This document shows positions 1 to 8,028 of a stretch of DNA of 12,256 bases, piece by piece. The notes beneath the pieces are model-generated. The model was not told the DNA's origin, ran no database searches, and saw only the letters and a list, made by a program, of their open reading frames with translations. How positions within the stretch are numbered: the stretch's first letter is position 1; every line of letters begins with the position of its first letter. Source of the stretch: an uncultured Anaerolineales bacterium (lineage in GTDB: Bacteria; Chloroflexota; Anaerolineae; Anaerolineales; Villigracilaceae); NCBI GenBank assembly GCA_937928015.1, contig CALFXA010000082.1, forward strand, positions 1-12,256. The letters are read 5' to 3'. Made by a program: the position numbers and the translations under genes.

Positions 1-11
1 ATCCCGATTCC

Positions 12-28
12 CCACCTCCACGCGGAGG
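12..28 (-). promoter_or_regulatory. Possible Shine-Dalgarno in a small hairpin for the gene after nusA
   Basis: Read on the minus strand, the 50 bases after the nusA stop contain CCTCC-GCGT-GGAGG followed by TGGGG. The GGAGGTGG is a near-perfect ribosome binding site and its core pairs with the CCTCC just upstream. The window ends about 10 nt further on, where a start codon would be expected. In many bacteria nusA is followed by ylxR and infB, so a translational signal for such a gene fits, but no coding sequence is visible here. Confidence 0.3.
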
Positions 29-50
29 CAGGGAACCAGGGAAATTCACA

Positions 51-1928
<1,878 letters not shown>

Positions 1929-1950
1929 GCTTTTTCTTGCTCCATACTCC

Positions 1951-1956
1951 ATTATA
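1951..1956 (-). promoter_or_regulatory. nusA proximal -10 candidate (TATAAT)
   Basis: A perfect TATAAT on the minus strand ends 22 nt before the nusA ATG. Transcription would start near 1944 and give a leader of about 16 nt that still contains the GGAG. No convincing -35 hexamer lies 16-18 bp upstream (GGCAAC), so this is a sequence match only. It also overlaps the alternative in-frame ATG at 1952, which argues against that start. Confidence 0.4.
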
Positions 1957-2021
1957 CAAGCAGAAAAGTGGGGGTTGCCCACTTCTCGGTGCTTCCAGAA
2001 TCGGTTCGTCGTACAAACGGC

Positions 2022-2050
2022 ATTGTAGCACAGGTGAAAAAAACGTGCAA
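2022..2050 (-). promoter_or_regulatory. nusA distal promoter candidate
   Basis: On the minus strand TTGCAC (2045-2050) is followed after exactly 17 bp by TACAAT (2022-2027), and the -10 is preceded by TGC, an extended -10 arrangement. It lies in the 150-bp gap between the lutBC stop and nusA, with a run of seven T in the spacer. No stable hairpin follows the lutBC stop, so read-through from the lut genes into nusA cannot be excluded. The promoter would make nusA independent of lactate control. Confidence 0.5.
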
Positions 2051-2078
2051 GAAAATTTAATCTGTCAAGGTGCTTTTG

Positions 2079-4022
2079 TTATTTTGTCAGGAATACGTGC
2101 ACTTCGCCGGGGCCGTGCACGCCGATGGTCAGGGTCATTTCGATGTCGCCGGTGCGCGAGGGACCGGTGATGACGACCGCAGAACGGGACTCTCTTAATA
2201 AATGAATGGCATCCTCCAGTGAAGGCAAGATGTCGGACTTGCGCAGGACGACCAGGTGGACCTCGGGCAGCAGCGACGCTTCGAGCGGATGCCCGTCCCC
2301 GTCCACCACCAACACGGACCCCGTGTCTGCCAGCCCGCGAAGGGCCTTTGTCACCCCCACGCGGATCGACGGGTCGGGCGCGTGCGCGACCGTGAAGCCT
2401 GCCGCCGCCAGCGCAGACTCGTCCAGCGTGTTCGGCTCAAGGTGGATGCGGTCCACATTGCGGGCATGCAGGAAGTCAATAATGGAAGCGGTCGCGTCCT
2501 GAGTGAGGAGGATGTGTCCGCCGACGGCGTTCAGTTCTTCGGTGAACTGCTGAACGCAATCCCTTTGAACCGCAGAGGTGTGGACTTTACTGGGCGATTC
2601 TTGCGGAGTCGTTTTCAACTCCGCTCTCTCCGCGGCTTGGCGGATAAACCTCTCTCGAAACGGCTTGATCGCAAACTTGGGGAAGTCCTTGCTGTAGCCC
2701 CAGCCCGTGGCGGCGGGCAGGTGCATCCACGGCGAGGCGGGGGAAACGAGATTCGTTCCCAGCGCGGCCAACTTCTGCGAAGCGGCGAACAGACGCGGGT
2801 CCCGGGCGGCGAGGCTGAAAGCTTGCAATCCCGCCTTGAGCGGAGTGGCGAGTCCCTGGCCTTCTTTTCTCTCCACATCGGCTTGTCCCGCTCTTACTCT
2901 TGTAAGCAGCTTGGGTAAGTCAATATCCACGGGACAGGCATCCTTGCACGCGCCGCACAAAGAGGAGGCCTGCGCCAGCGGCGCGAACTCGCTGCCGAAT
3001 AATCCCGCCGAGATGACCGAGCCGATGGGCCCCGAATAGACCGCGCCGTAGGCGTGCCCGCCCAACTCACGGAACACTGGACAGGCGTTGAGGCACGAGC
3101 CGCAACGGATGCAATATAGCGACTCGCGCAGCGGCGAGGCGCGCAGGCGCGAACGGCCATTGTCGAGGATGACGATGTGGCGCTGCTGGCCGTCGAGCGG
3201 CTTGTGGATCAGTTGGGTGTAAACGCTGAGCTTTTGCCCCGTGGCGGAGCGCGGCAGGAGCGTGAGCATCAGGGCCAGGTCGTCGAGAGTAGGGACAAGG
3301 CGCTCCATGCCCATCAGCGCGATGTGCGTGCGCGGCAGGGTGGTGACCATGCGCCCGTTGCCTTCGTTGGTGACCAGACAGATGCCACCCGTTTCGGCCA
3401 CGCCGAAGTTGACTCCGCTCAGGCCCACGTCGGCGGTGAGGAAGACTTCGCGCAGCACCTTGCGTGCGGTGTTGGTCAGGGTGGGGACGTCTTCGGTGTA
3501 GGGGATGCCGAGCTTGTCGTGGAAGAGTTGGCCCACGTCGCTGCGGCGCAGATGCACGGCGGGTGTGATGATGTGGCTGGGACGCTCTCCGCGCAGTTGC
3601 ACGATGTACTCGCCCAGGTCGGTCTCGACCACGCGATGTCCCGCCGCTTCGAGGGCGGGATTGAGGTCGAGTTCCTCGGAGATCATCGATTTGGATTTTG
3701 CGATCAATTTCTGTAAGGGCGGGCGGCCGCCCGCCCCTACGAGATCCAAAATAATTTTGACCGCTTCGGCCGCATCCTTTGCGCGATGGATCGTGATGCC
3801 GTTATTTTGCGCGTTGTGGATGAACTGTTCCAGATAGGAATCGAGATTCTCGATCACATCTGCGCGGACGGCGTGGGCGCGCTGGCGGCGCTCGGGCCAA
3901 TCGGGCAGCGACCCGAAAGCAGTGACCCGCGCTTCCACGCGGCGGCGGGCATTGCCATCCAGGGCTTCTTGAAGATGTTCATCCGAAATGGCACGACGAA
4001 TTCTTTGATGGAATGGATCCAT
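2079..4022 (-). CDS. lutB: LutB-LutC fusion, L-lactate oxidation iron-sulfur/LUD protein
   Basis: Subunit of the LutABC-type L-lactate dehydrogenase complex, a cytoplasmic or membrane-associated system that oxidises L-lactate to pyruvate. Residues 1 to about 460 are LutB-like: N-terminus FHQRIRRAISDEHLQEAL, the family motif KSKSMISEE (109-117), LSGVNFGVAETG (201-212), then a two-cluster ferredoxin region with C304-x2-C307-x2-C310-x3-C314P and C356-x2-C359-x3-C363P. Residues from about 490 to 647 resemble LutC and end in the LutC signature ITGPSRTGDIEMTLTIGVHG (618-637), so one 647-residue chain replaces two genes (LutB alone is usually about 470). Residues 95-104 are encoded by a palindromic element listed separately. 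The start ATG has only a weak AGG upstream but the N-terminus matches the family. lutA lies 96 bp upstream on the same strand. Binding of flavin or other cofactors cannot be read from the sequence. Confidence 0.93.
   Translation of the reverse strand: MDPFHQRIRRAISDEHLQEALDGNARRRVEARVTAFGSLPDWPERRQRAHAVRADVIENLDSYLEQFIHNAQNNGITIHRAKDAAEAVKIILDLVGAGGRPPLQKLIAKSKSMISEELDLNPALEAAGHRVVETDLGEYIVQLRGERPSHIITPAVHLRRSDVGQLFHDKLGIPYTEDVPTLTNTARKVLREVFLTADVGLSGVNFGVAETGGICLVTNEGNGRMVTTLPRTHIALMGMERLVPTLDDLALMLTLLPRSATGQKLSVYTQLIHKPLDGQQRHIVILDNGRSRLRASPLRESLYCIRCGSCLNACPVFRELGGHAYGAVYSGPIGSVISAGLFGSEFAPLAQASSLCGACKDACPVDIDLPKLLTRVRAGQADVERKEGQGLATPLKAGLQAFSLAARDPRLFAASQKLAALGTNLVSPASPWMHLPAATGWGYSKDFPKFAIKPFRERFIRQAAERAELKTTPQESPSKVHTSAVQRDCVQQFTEELNAVGGHILLTQDATASIIDFLHARNVDRIHLEPNTLDESALAAAGFTVAHAPDPSIRVGVTKALRGLADTGSVLVVDGDGHPLEASLLPEVHLVVLRKSDILPSLEDAIHLLRESRSAVVITGPSRTGDIEMTLTIGVHGPGEVHVFLTK
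3713..3740. repeat. GC-rich REP-like palindrome embedded in lutB coding sequence
   Basis: Positions 3717-3736 are a perfect 20-bp palindrome (GGGCGGGC-GGCC-GCCCGCCC). It extends to 28 bp with GTA/TAC ends and one mismatch (GTAA...CTAC). It is in frame and encodes residues V95 to Q104 (VGAGGRPPLQ on the minus strand), just before the conserved KSKSM motif. The GTAGGGGCGGG...CCCGCCCCTAC form resembles dispersed intergenic palindromes I associate with cyanobacterial and Chloroflexota genomes; that family link is from memory, not from a search. Confidence 0.7.
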
Positions 4023-4090
4023 GGATGCCTGCTTGTATGGATTGAGGGTGGATGGAAAACTTATGTAAAGACTTTAGAAAAACTTGACAC

Positions 4091-4112
4091 TCTTCGCGTG
4101 CTTTGCGGTTCA
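4091..4112. repeat. Decayed dispersed repeat in the lutA-lutBC gap
   Basis: The 96-bp gap between lutA and lutBC contains TTCGCGTGCTTTGCGGTTCA on the plus strand. It shares the pattern TTC.GTG.C.TTTG..GTTCA with 7898-7918 in another gap of this window. Both look like degenerate members of a CTTTGCGGTT-type intergenic repeat. Otherwise the gap shows no clear promoter or terminator. Confidence 0.3.
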
Positions 4113-4118
4113 AGCCGT

Positions 4119-4844
4119 TCAGATATTATTCAACAACTCTGCAATGTGTATCACGCGCTGCGTCTTTTGCTGACGGTGCAGTCCGCCTGCGATATGCATC
4201 AGGCAGCCGGTGTCCGCGACGACCAGGGTGGGGGATTGGGTGCTTTCCAGGTTGCGGATCTTGCGTTTGAGGAATTCAGCCGAGAGTTCGGGATGCTCCA
4301 CCGAGAAGATGCCGCCGAAGCCGCAGCAATCGTACTCCTCGGGCAGCGGGCGGACTTCCGCGCCGCGCACATGCGCCAACAGGGTCCGCGGCTGACGGTC
4401 CACGCCGACGCCGCGATGCAGGTGACAGGTAGCGTGATACGTGAGCGGACCGTCCCAGCGGGCGCCTACGTCGGTCACGCCGAGTTTGTCCACCAGGTAT
4501 TCGGTGAATTCGTAGGTGCGCGACGCCAGCGCCTTGGCGCGCGGCAGCCAGTGCGGATCGTCGGCGAACAGTTCGGCGTAGTTGTGGCGGAGCATGTGCG
4601 CGCACGAGCCCGAAGGGATGACCACATCCCCGTCCACGGCCTCGAAGGTGCGGATGGTGTGCTGGGCGATGGGCTTGGCCTCCTCACGCAGGCCCGCGTT
4701 GAAGTTGGGCTGGCCGCAGCAGGTCTGGTCACGGGGGAAGTCCACGTCCACGCCGAGGCGGCGGAGCACGTCCACGACGGCTTCGCCCACATGCGGGTAG
4801 AAGGAGTCGATCAGACAGGTGACGAAGAGTTGAACGGTGGGCAT
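4119..4844 (-). CDS. lutA: LutA-type (Fe-S)-binding protein, lactate utilisation
   Basis: CCG-domain subunit of the LutABC L-lactate oxidation complex, related to the CCG subunits of glycolate oxidase (GlcF) and heterodisulfide reductase. The 241-residue protein, normal for LutA, has two cysteine-rich CCG repeats: C10, C42-C43-G44 and C81 in the first, and C140, C173-C174-G175 and C214 in the second. Family motifs include LFVTCLIDSFYP (6-17), DQTCCGQPNFNAG (39-51) and DCCGFGGIFSVEHPELS (172-188). The ATG at 4844 is fixed by homology, since only five residues precede LFVTC. A GGAGG lies just 1 nt before the ATG, too close to act as a normal ribosome binding site, while TACAAT ends 6 nt upstream, which suggests a leaderless mRNA. 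It is first in a minus-strand lut cluster and is divergent from the kinase gene. Confidence 0.94.
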   Translation of the reverse strand: MPTVQLFVTCLIDSFYPHVGEAVVDVLRRLGVDVDFPRDQTCCGQPNFNAGLREEAKPIAQHTIRTFEAVDGDVVIPSGSCAHMLRHNYAELFADDPHWLPRAKALASRTYEFTEYLVDKLGVTDVGARWDGPLTYHATCHLHRGVGVDRQPRTLLAHVRGAEVRPLPEEYDCCGFGGIFSVEHPELSAEFLKRKIRNLESTQSPTLVVADTGCLMHIAGGLHRQQKTQRVIHIAELLNNI

Positions 4845-4850
4845 GCCTCC

Positions 4851-4856
4851 ATTGTA
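4851..4856 (-). promoter_or_regulatory. lutA -10 candidate (TACAAT), leaderless geometry
   Basis: TACAAT on the minus strand ends 6 nt before the lutA ATG, so RNA synthesis would start at or next to the A of the start codon. No good -35 is visible; the region where it would sit (4874-4879) falls inside the inverted repeat 4861-4880. Confidence 0.45.
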
Positions 4857-4860
4857 CAGC

Positions 4861-4880
4861 GATTCTCAGTGCCGAGAATC
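4861..4880. promoter_or_regulatory. Inverted repeat, candidate operator between lutA and the kinase
   Basis: GATTCTC-N6-GAGAATC is a perfect 7-bp inverted repeat spanning 20 bp, the size of a typical dimeric repressor site. It lies directly upstream of the lutA -10 candidate and covers its -35 position; it is about 35 bp upstream of the kinase -10. It has no T-run on either side, so it is not a terminator. It does not resemble the TnGTnnnACnA pattern of FadR-type GntR regulators, to which B. subtilis LutR belongs, so the binding protein is unknown. Confidence 0.4.
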
Positions 4881-4914
4881 ATCCCCCATCCGGTTCGGGC
4901 AGGTTAATGTCGCT

Positions 4915-4920
4915 TATAAT
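4915..4920 (+). promoter_or_regulatory. Kinase gene -10 candidate (TATAAT)
   Basis: A perfect TATAAT lies 49 nt before the kinase ATG. The upstream region at -35 (around GGTTCGGG) is poor. Transcription from about 4927 would give a leader of about 43 nt that includes the AAGG ribosome binding site at 4957-4960, 9 nt before the start codon. Confidence 0.45.
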
Positions 4921-4969
4921 TGCGCTCGAGAGAGAAATTCGCCGGGTTGCAAGATGAAGGATATTTTTT

Positions 4970-6859
4970 ATGGCAGGACTGATCGGACATCAAGTTGGGC
5001 GCTACCAAATCCTCAGTTTATTGGGCGAGGGCGGCATGGCCACCGTGTACAAGGCGCACGATCCGCGCCTCGAACGCGACGTGGCCATCAAGGTCATTCG
5101 CCGCGAGGCCTTCCCGCCCGAGGACCTGGACATGCTGCTCAAGCGTTTCGAGCGCGAGGCCAAGGCGCTGGGGAAATTGTCGCATCCCAACATCGTGGGT
5201 GTGATCGACTATGGCGAGCATGATGGTTCTCCGTACCTGGTCATGGTTTATGTGCCAGGCGGCACGCTCAAGGACCGTCTCGGCTACCCCATGCCTTGGC
5301 GCGAAGCCATCCGCACGGTGCTGCCGATTGCCCGCGCGCTGGAATACGTCCACGAGCGCGGCATCATCAACCGCGATGTCAAACCGTCCAACGTGCTGAT
5401 GACCGAGGACGGTCAGCCGATGTTGAGCGACTTCGGCCTGGCGAAATTGTTCGAGAAGGACAAGGAGTCCACCAACATTACCAGCTCGGGCACAGGCATC
5501 GGCACGCCCGATTACATGGCCCCCGAGCAATGGACAGGGGAGCCCACCGCCCAAAGCGACCTGTATTCCCTGGGCGTGGTCTTATATGAAATGATCACGG
5601 GTCACCGCCCGTACACCGCCGACACGCCTGCGGGCATCCTGCTCAAACAGGCTACCGAGGCCCTGCCCCTGCCCAAGACCTACATCCCCGACCTGCCGCA
5701 GAACGTGGAGTCGGTGCTGCTCAAGGCGCTGGCCAAAGATCCCAACGACCGCTATCCCGATGTGCGCACCTTCACCAACGAGTTGGATAATCTGTTGGCG
5801 GGCCGCGCTGTGGACGCCACCAACACCCGACCCGAGGTCCTGCGCCAGCACATGACGGGCAAGGTCTCCAAAGGGGATATTCCCACCGTGCTGAAGTCTG
5901 GTCCCGCCAAAAAGGGATTCCCCGTCCTGTGGGCGGGACTCGCCGCCCTCGTTCTGGTCGGCGTGGCGGTGGGAGCGGCATTTCTCTTCAGCGGCGGATT
6001 CGGCCTGATGACGGCGACCAGCCCCACGTCCACGCCTACGCTGGAGGTATCGATCCCGCCGACGGCAACCCTGCTTCCCATCACCGATACACCTGTCGCC
6101 ACCCTCCCGCCAACGGAGACTCTCGTCCCCACCTTCACCCCGCTTCCTGAAGAAATCCGCGATGCGAAGAACGTGCCCATGCGTTTCATCCCTGGCGGCA
6201 CGTTCACGATGGGCAGCGACACGGGGGAGGCGGATTCGCGCCCTGCCAGCAAGGTGACTGTGGCGCCCTTCTTCATCGACAAGTTCGAGGTCACGAACGA
6301 AATATATGATGCCTGCGTGTTCGCGCGCAAATGCAGGCGTCCGCTGAACGCGGGTTCGGCCACGCGCACCTCGTATTACGGCAACCCGGTCTTCGCCAAT
6401 TACCCCGTCATCTATGTGGACTGGAAAATGGCCAAGACCTATTGCGAGTGGCGCGGCGCGCGTCTGCCCACCGAAGCCGAGTGGGAATACGCTGCGCGTG
6501 GCACCGACGGCCGCGCCTATCCGTGGGGCGACAAGGTGGATTGCAGCCTTGCCAACGCGGCGGGTTGCGTGGGCGACACGGCTCCGGTAGATCAGTATTC
6601 GACGGGTCAGAGCCCGTTTGGGGTGTACGGCATGGCGGGCAACGTTTGGGAGTGGACCAGCTCGCTGTTCAAGTTTTATCCCTACGATGCCACCGACGGC
6701 CGCGAGGATTTGGCCAAGCCCGGTCAGCGCATGGCGCGCGGCGGCTCGTGGCACGTCTTTGGCGGCAACGGGGAAAACGTCCGCACCGACATCCGTCTGA
6801 AACTCGACCCCGCCTATTACGGCGCGTACGTTGGGTTCCGCTGTGCCCTGTCGCAGTAG
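4970..6859 (+). CDS. Membrane Ser/Thr protein kinase with extracytoplasmic FGE-like domain
   Basis: A 629-residue PknB-like (Hanks-type) kinase. The cytoplasmic kinase domain spans about 11-275: glycine loop GEGGMATVYKA (19-29), catalytic Lys41 in VAIKV, catalytic loop INRDVKPSN (133-141), DFG at 154-156 and APE at 184-186. The usual HRD reads NRD (Asn134), but the catalytic Asp136, Lys138 and Asn141 remain, so activity is plausible. One membrane segment lies at about 317-340, followed by a Thr/Pro-rich stalk (about 348-392) and a SUMF1/FGE-sulfatase-type domain (about 400-629) with RFIPGGTFTMGSD, RLPTEAEWEYAARG, GMAGNVWEWT and GFRCAL. The FGE catalytic cysteines after GGSW are missing (GGSWHVFGGNGENVR), so this is probably a ligand-binding or structural domain and not a formylglycine generator. 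The start is supported by GAAGGA 8 nt upstream. The downstream lipoprotein gene is coupled to it. Substrates and ligand are unknown. Confidence 0.93.
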   Translation: MAGLIGHQVGRYQILSLLGEGGMATVYKAHDPRLERDVAIKVIRREAFPPEDLDMLLKRFEREAKALGKLSHPNIVGVIDYGEHDGSPYLVMVYVPGGTLKDRLGYPMPWREAIRTVLPIARALEYVHERGIINRDVKPSNVLMTEDGQPMLSDFGLAKLFEKDKESTNITSSGTGIGTPDYMAPEQWTGEPTAQSDLYSLGVVLYEMITGHRPYTADTPAGILLKQATEALPLPKTYIPDLPQNVESVLLKALAKDPNDRYPDVRTFTNELDNLLAGRAVDATNTRPEVLRQHMTGKVSKGDIPTVLKSGPAKKGFPVLWAGLAALVLVGVAVGAAFLFSGGFGLMTATSPTSTPTLEVSIPPTATLLPITDTPVATLPPTETLVPTFTPLPEEIRDAKNVPMRFIPGGTFTMGSDTGEADSRPASKVTVAPFFIDKFEVTNEIYDACVFARKCRRPLNAGSATRTSYYGNPVFANYPVIYVDWKMAKTYCEWRGARLPTEAEWEYAARGTDGRAYPWGDKVDCSLANAAGCVGDTAPVDQYSTGQSPFGVYGMAGNVWEWTSSLFKFYPYDATDGREDLAKPGQRMARGGSWHVFGGNGENVRTDIRLKLDPAYYGAYVGFRCALSQ

Positions 6860-6868
6860 GAGATTGCC

Positions 6869-7867
6869 ATGAGACCCGCCCTCTCCCGATCTGTGTTCGC
6901 GGCGCTTGCATTGCTGATCGTTGCGACTCTGGCCTGCTCCCTGCCGGGGGGTGGGTCGCCCGCCGCGCCGACGGCCGCCCCGTCTTTCACGGAAACGCCG
7001 ACAGTCTTTGTCGCGCCGCCCACCCAGGCGGAAACACCCACCGCCGCTGTCATTCCGACCGACACGCTGGCCCCGCCCACGCCGACCGTCGCCATTGCCC
7101 ACATGCTGACTCCCTCCGACATCGTCAAGGTGGGCAAGCTGATCTATGACGCGACCTCGGTGGACACCGCCGCCCAGCAGCGCGCTCCGTATGGCGACAA
7201 CTACAGGAACAATCTCTTCGAGCGTCCCTTCCTCGCGGATATGACCTACGTCCCCGACCTGGACATCGTTTCCTACAACCTGAGCCGCGACGAGAAGTTC
7301 TATTACGTCTCGATCCAGTTGGTCGGCTCGAATCCCAACAACGAGATGGGCATCCAGTACGCCGTGGAACTGGACCTGGACGCCGACGGCTACGGCGATT
7401 ACATCGTCATGGCGCGCCCGCCCTATAACGTGGAATGGTCCTCCGATAACGTTGTCGTGGCCAAGGACACCGACCACGACACGGGTGGACTCTCCGCCGA
7501 GAACTCCGACGCACCCCTGCCCGGCAACGGCTACGACACGATCATCTTCGATGGCGGCGTGGGTGACGATCCCGACCTGGCCTTCGTCCGCATCAACGCG
7601 GGCAAACTGGCCACCGTCCAATTCGCCTTCAAGATTGCGCTGGCCGAGAATCGCTTCATGTATGGTGTGCTGGCCGATGGCGGCCTCAAGGACATCACCA
7701 GCCTTGACTACGTGGATCGTTACACCGAATCTGAAGCGGGTTCGCCACAGACCGAAGAGAAGGATTTCTATCCGCTCAAGGCGCTCTTCGCCGTGGATAA
7801 CGTCTGCCGCGACGCCTACGGCTTCTCGGGAACCTACGAGGAGCCGCAGCGCTGTCCGAAGAAATAG
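6869..7867 (+). CDS. Thr/Pro-stalked lipoprotein of unknown function
   Basis: I do not recognise a family. The 332-residue protein starts with a positively charged n-region, a hydrophobic stretch (FAALALLIVATLA) and Cys23. This looks like a lipoprotein signal peptide, though the -3 residue (Thr20) departs from the usual Leu. A low-complexity stalk with repeated TPT/PTA runs spans about 30-75. The mature domain (about 80-332) includes an acidic DxDxDG-type loop, DLDADGYGD (169-177), similar to calcium-binding loops of dockerin/EF-hand type, a second acidic segment AKDTDHDTGG, and two C-terminal cysteines (C313, C329) that could pair. It is probably a beta-rich surface domain. Its AGGAG overlaps the kinase stop codon and lies 6 nt before the ATG, so it is translated in a coupled way with the kinase. 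A shared stalk style and operon suggest it works with the kinase ectodomain; this is inference. Confidence 0.85.
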   Translation: MRPALSRSVFAALALLIVATLACSLPGGGSPAAPTAAPSFTETPTVFVAPPTQAETPTAAVIPTDTLAPPTPTVAIAHMLTPSDIVKVGKLIYDATSVDTAAQQRAPYGDNYRNNLFERPFLADMTYVPDLDIVSYNLSRDEKFYYVSIQLVGSNPNNEMGIQYAVELDLDADGYGDYIVMARPPYNVEWSSDNVVVAKDTDHDTGGLSAENSDAPLPGNGYDTIIFDGGVGDDPDLAFVRINAGKLATVQFAFKIALAENRFMYGVLADGGLKDITSLDYVDRYTESEAGSPQTEEKDFYPLKALFAVDNVCRDAYGFSGTYEEPQRCPKK

Positions 7868-7879
7868 CCGGGAATCCTC

Positions 7880-7918
7880 ACCGCAGAGACCCAAAAATTC
7901 CGTGGCCTTTGTAGTTCA
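7880..7918. repeat. Degenerate palindromic repeat after the lipoprotein gene
   Basis: ACCGCAGAGACCC (7880-7892) and TTCCGTGGCCTTTGTAGTTCA (7898-7918) form a loose inverted repeat around an A-rich centre. The right arm resembles 4091-4112. The pair looks like an eroded member of the CCGCAGAG/CTTTGCGGTT type of intergenic palindrome. The strong terminator follows about 15 nt later. Confidence 0.3.
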
Positions 7919-7932
7919 AAAAAACTTTCAGG

Positions 7933-7975
7933 AAACGCTCTCCTTTGAAAAGGAGGGCGTTTTTCGTTTTTGTTA
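7933..7975 (+). terminator. Strong intrinsic terminator of the kinase-lipoprotein operon
   Basis: The arms AAACGCTCTCCTT (7933-7945) and AAGGAGGGCGTTT (7950-7962) pair over 13 bp with one G-T wobble and a 4-nt loop, followed by TTTTCGTTTTTG. It lies 65 bp after the lipoprotein stop and insulates glgP from the kinase operon. Confidence 0.9.
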
Positions 7976-8011
7976 GTTGCCCAGACAAATTAAGAAAAAC
8001 GGAGACTCGCG

Positions 8012-8020
8012 TGGTATGAT
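8012..8020 (+). promoter_or_regulatory. glgP extended -10 promoter candidate
   Basis: TGG-TATGAT is an extended -10 (TGnTATGAT) that ends 8 nt before the glgP ATG. No ribosome binding site lies between it and the ATG (TGCCCGCC), so transcription beginning at or near the ATG would give a leaderless mRNA. No recognisable -35 lies upstream, which extended -10 promoters can tolerate. Confidence 0.5.
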
Positions 8021-8028
8021 TGCCCGCC

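Noticed and set aside
1929..1982. Upstream extension of nusA to ATGs at 1952 or 1982
   Set aside because: The extra residues do not match the NusA N-terminus, and the region contains a TATAAT that fits a promoter better.
2063..2068. Perfect TTGACA on the minus strand as the nusA -35
   Set aside because: The nearest good -10 is 35 bp away; no TATAAT-like hexamer occurs at 16-18 bp spacing. TTGCAC at 2045-2050 has the right spacing.
6161..6856. True formylglycine-generating enzyme
   Set aside because: The segment after GGSW lacks the catalytic cysteines and the domain is outside the membrane on a kinase.
5582..7894. A 770-codon open frame on the minus strand opposite the kinase and lipoprotein genes
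   Set aside because: It is antisense to two well-supported genes, its translation is rich in Arg, Gly and His with no recognisable domain, and such frames are common opposite GC-rich genes.
8020..8028. TTG start for glgP
   Set aside because: It overlaps the -10 candidate, lacks a ribosome binding site and adds three non-conserved residues.
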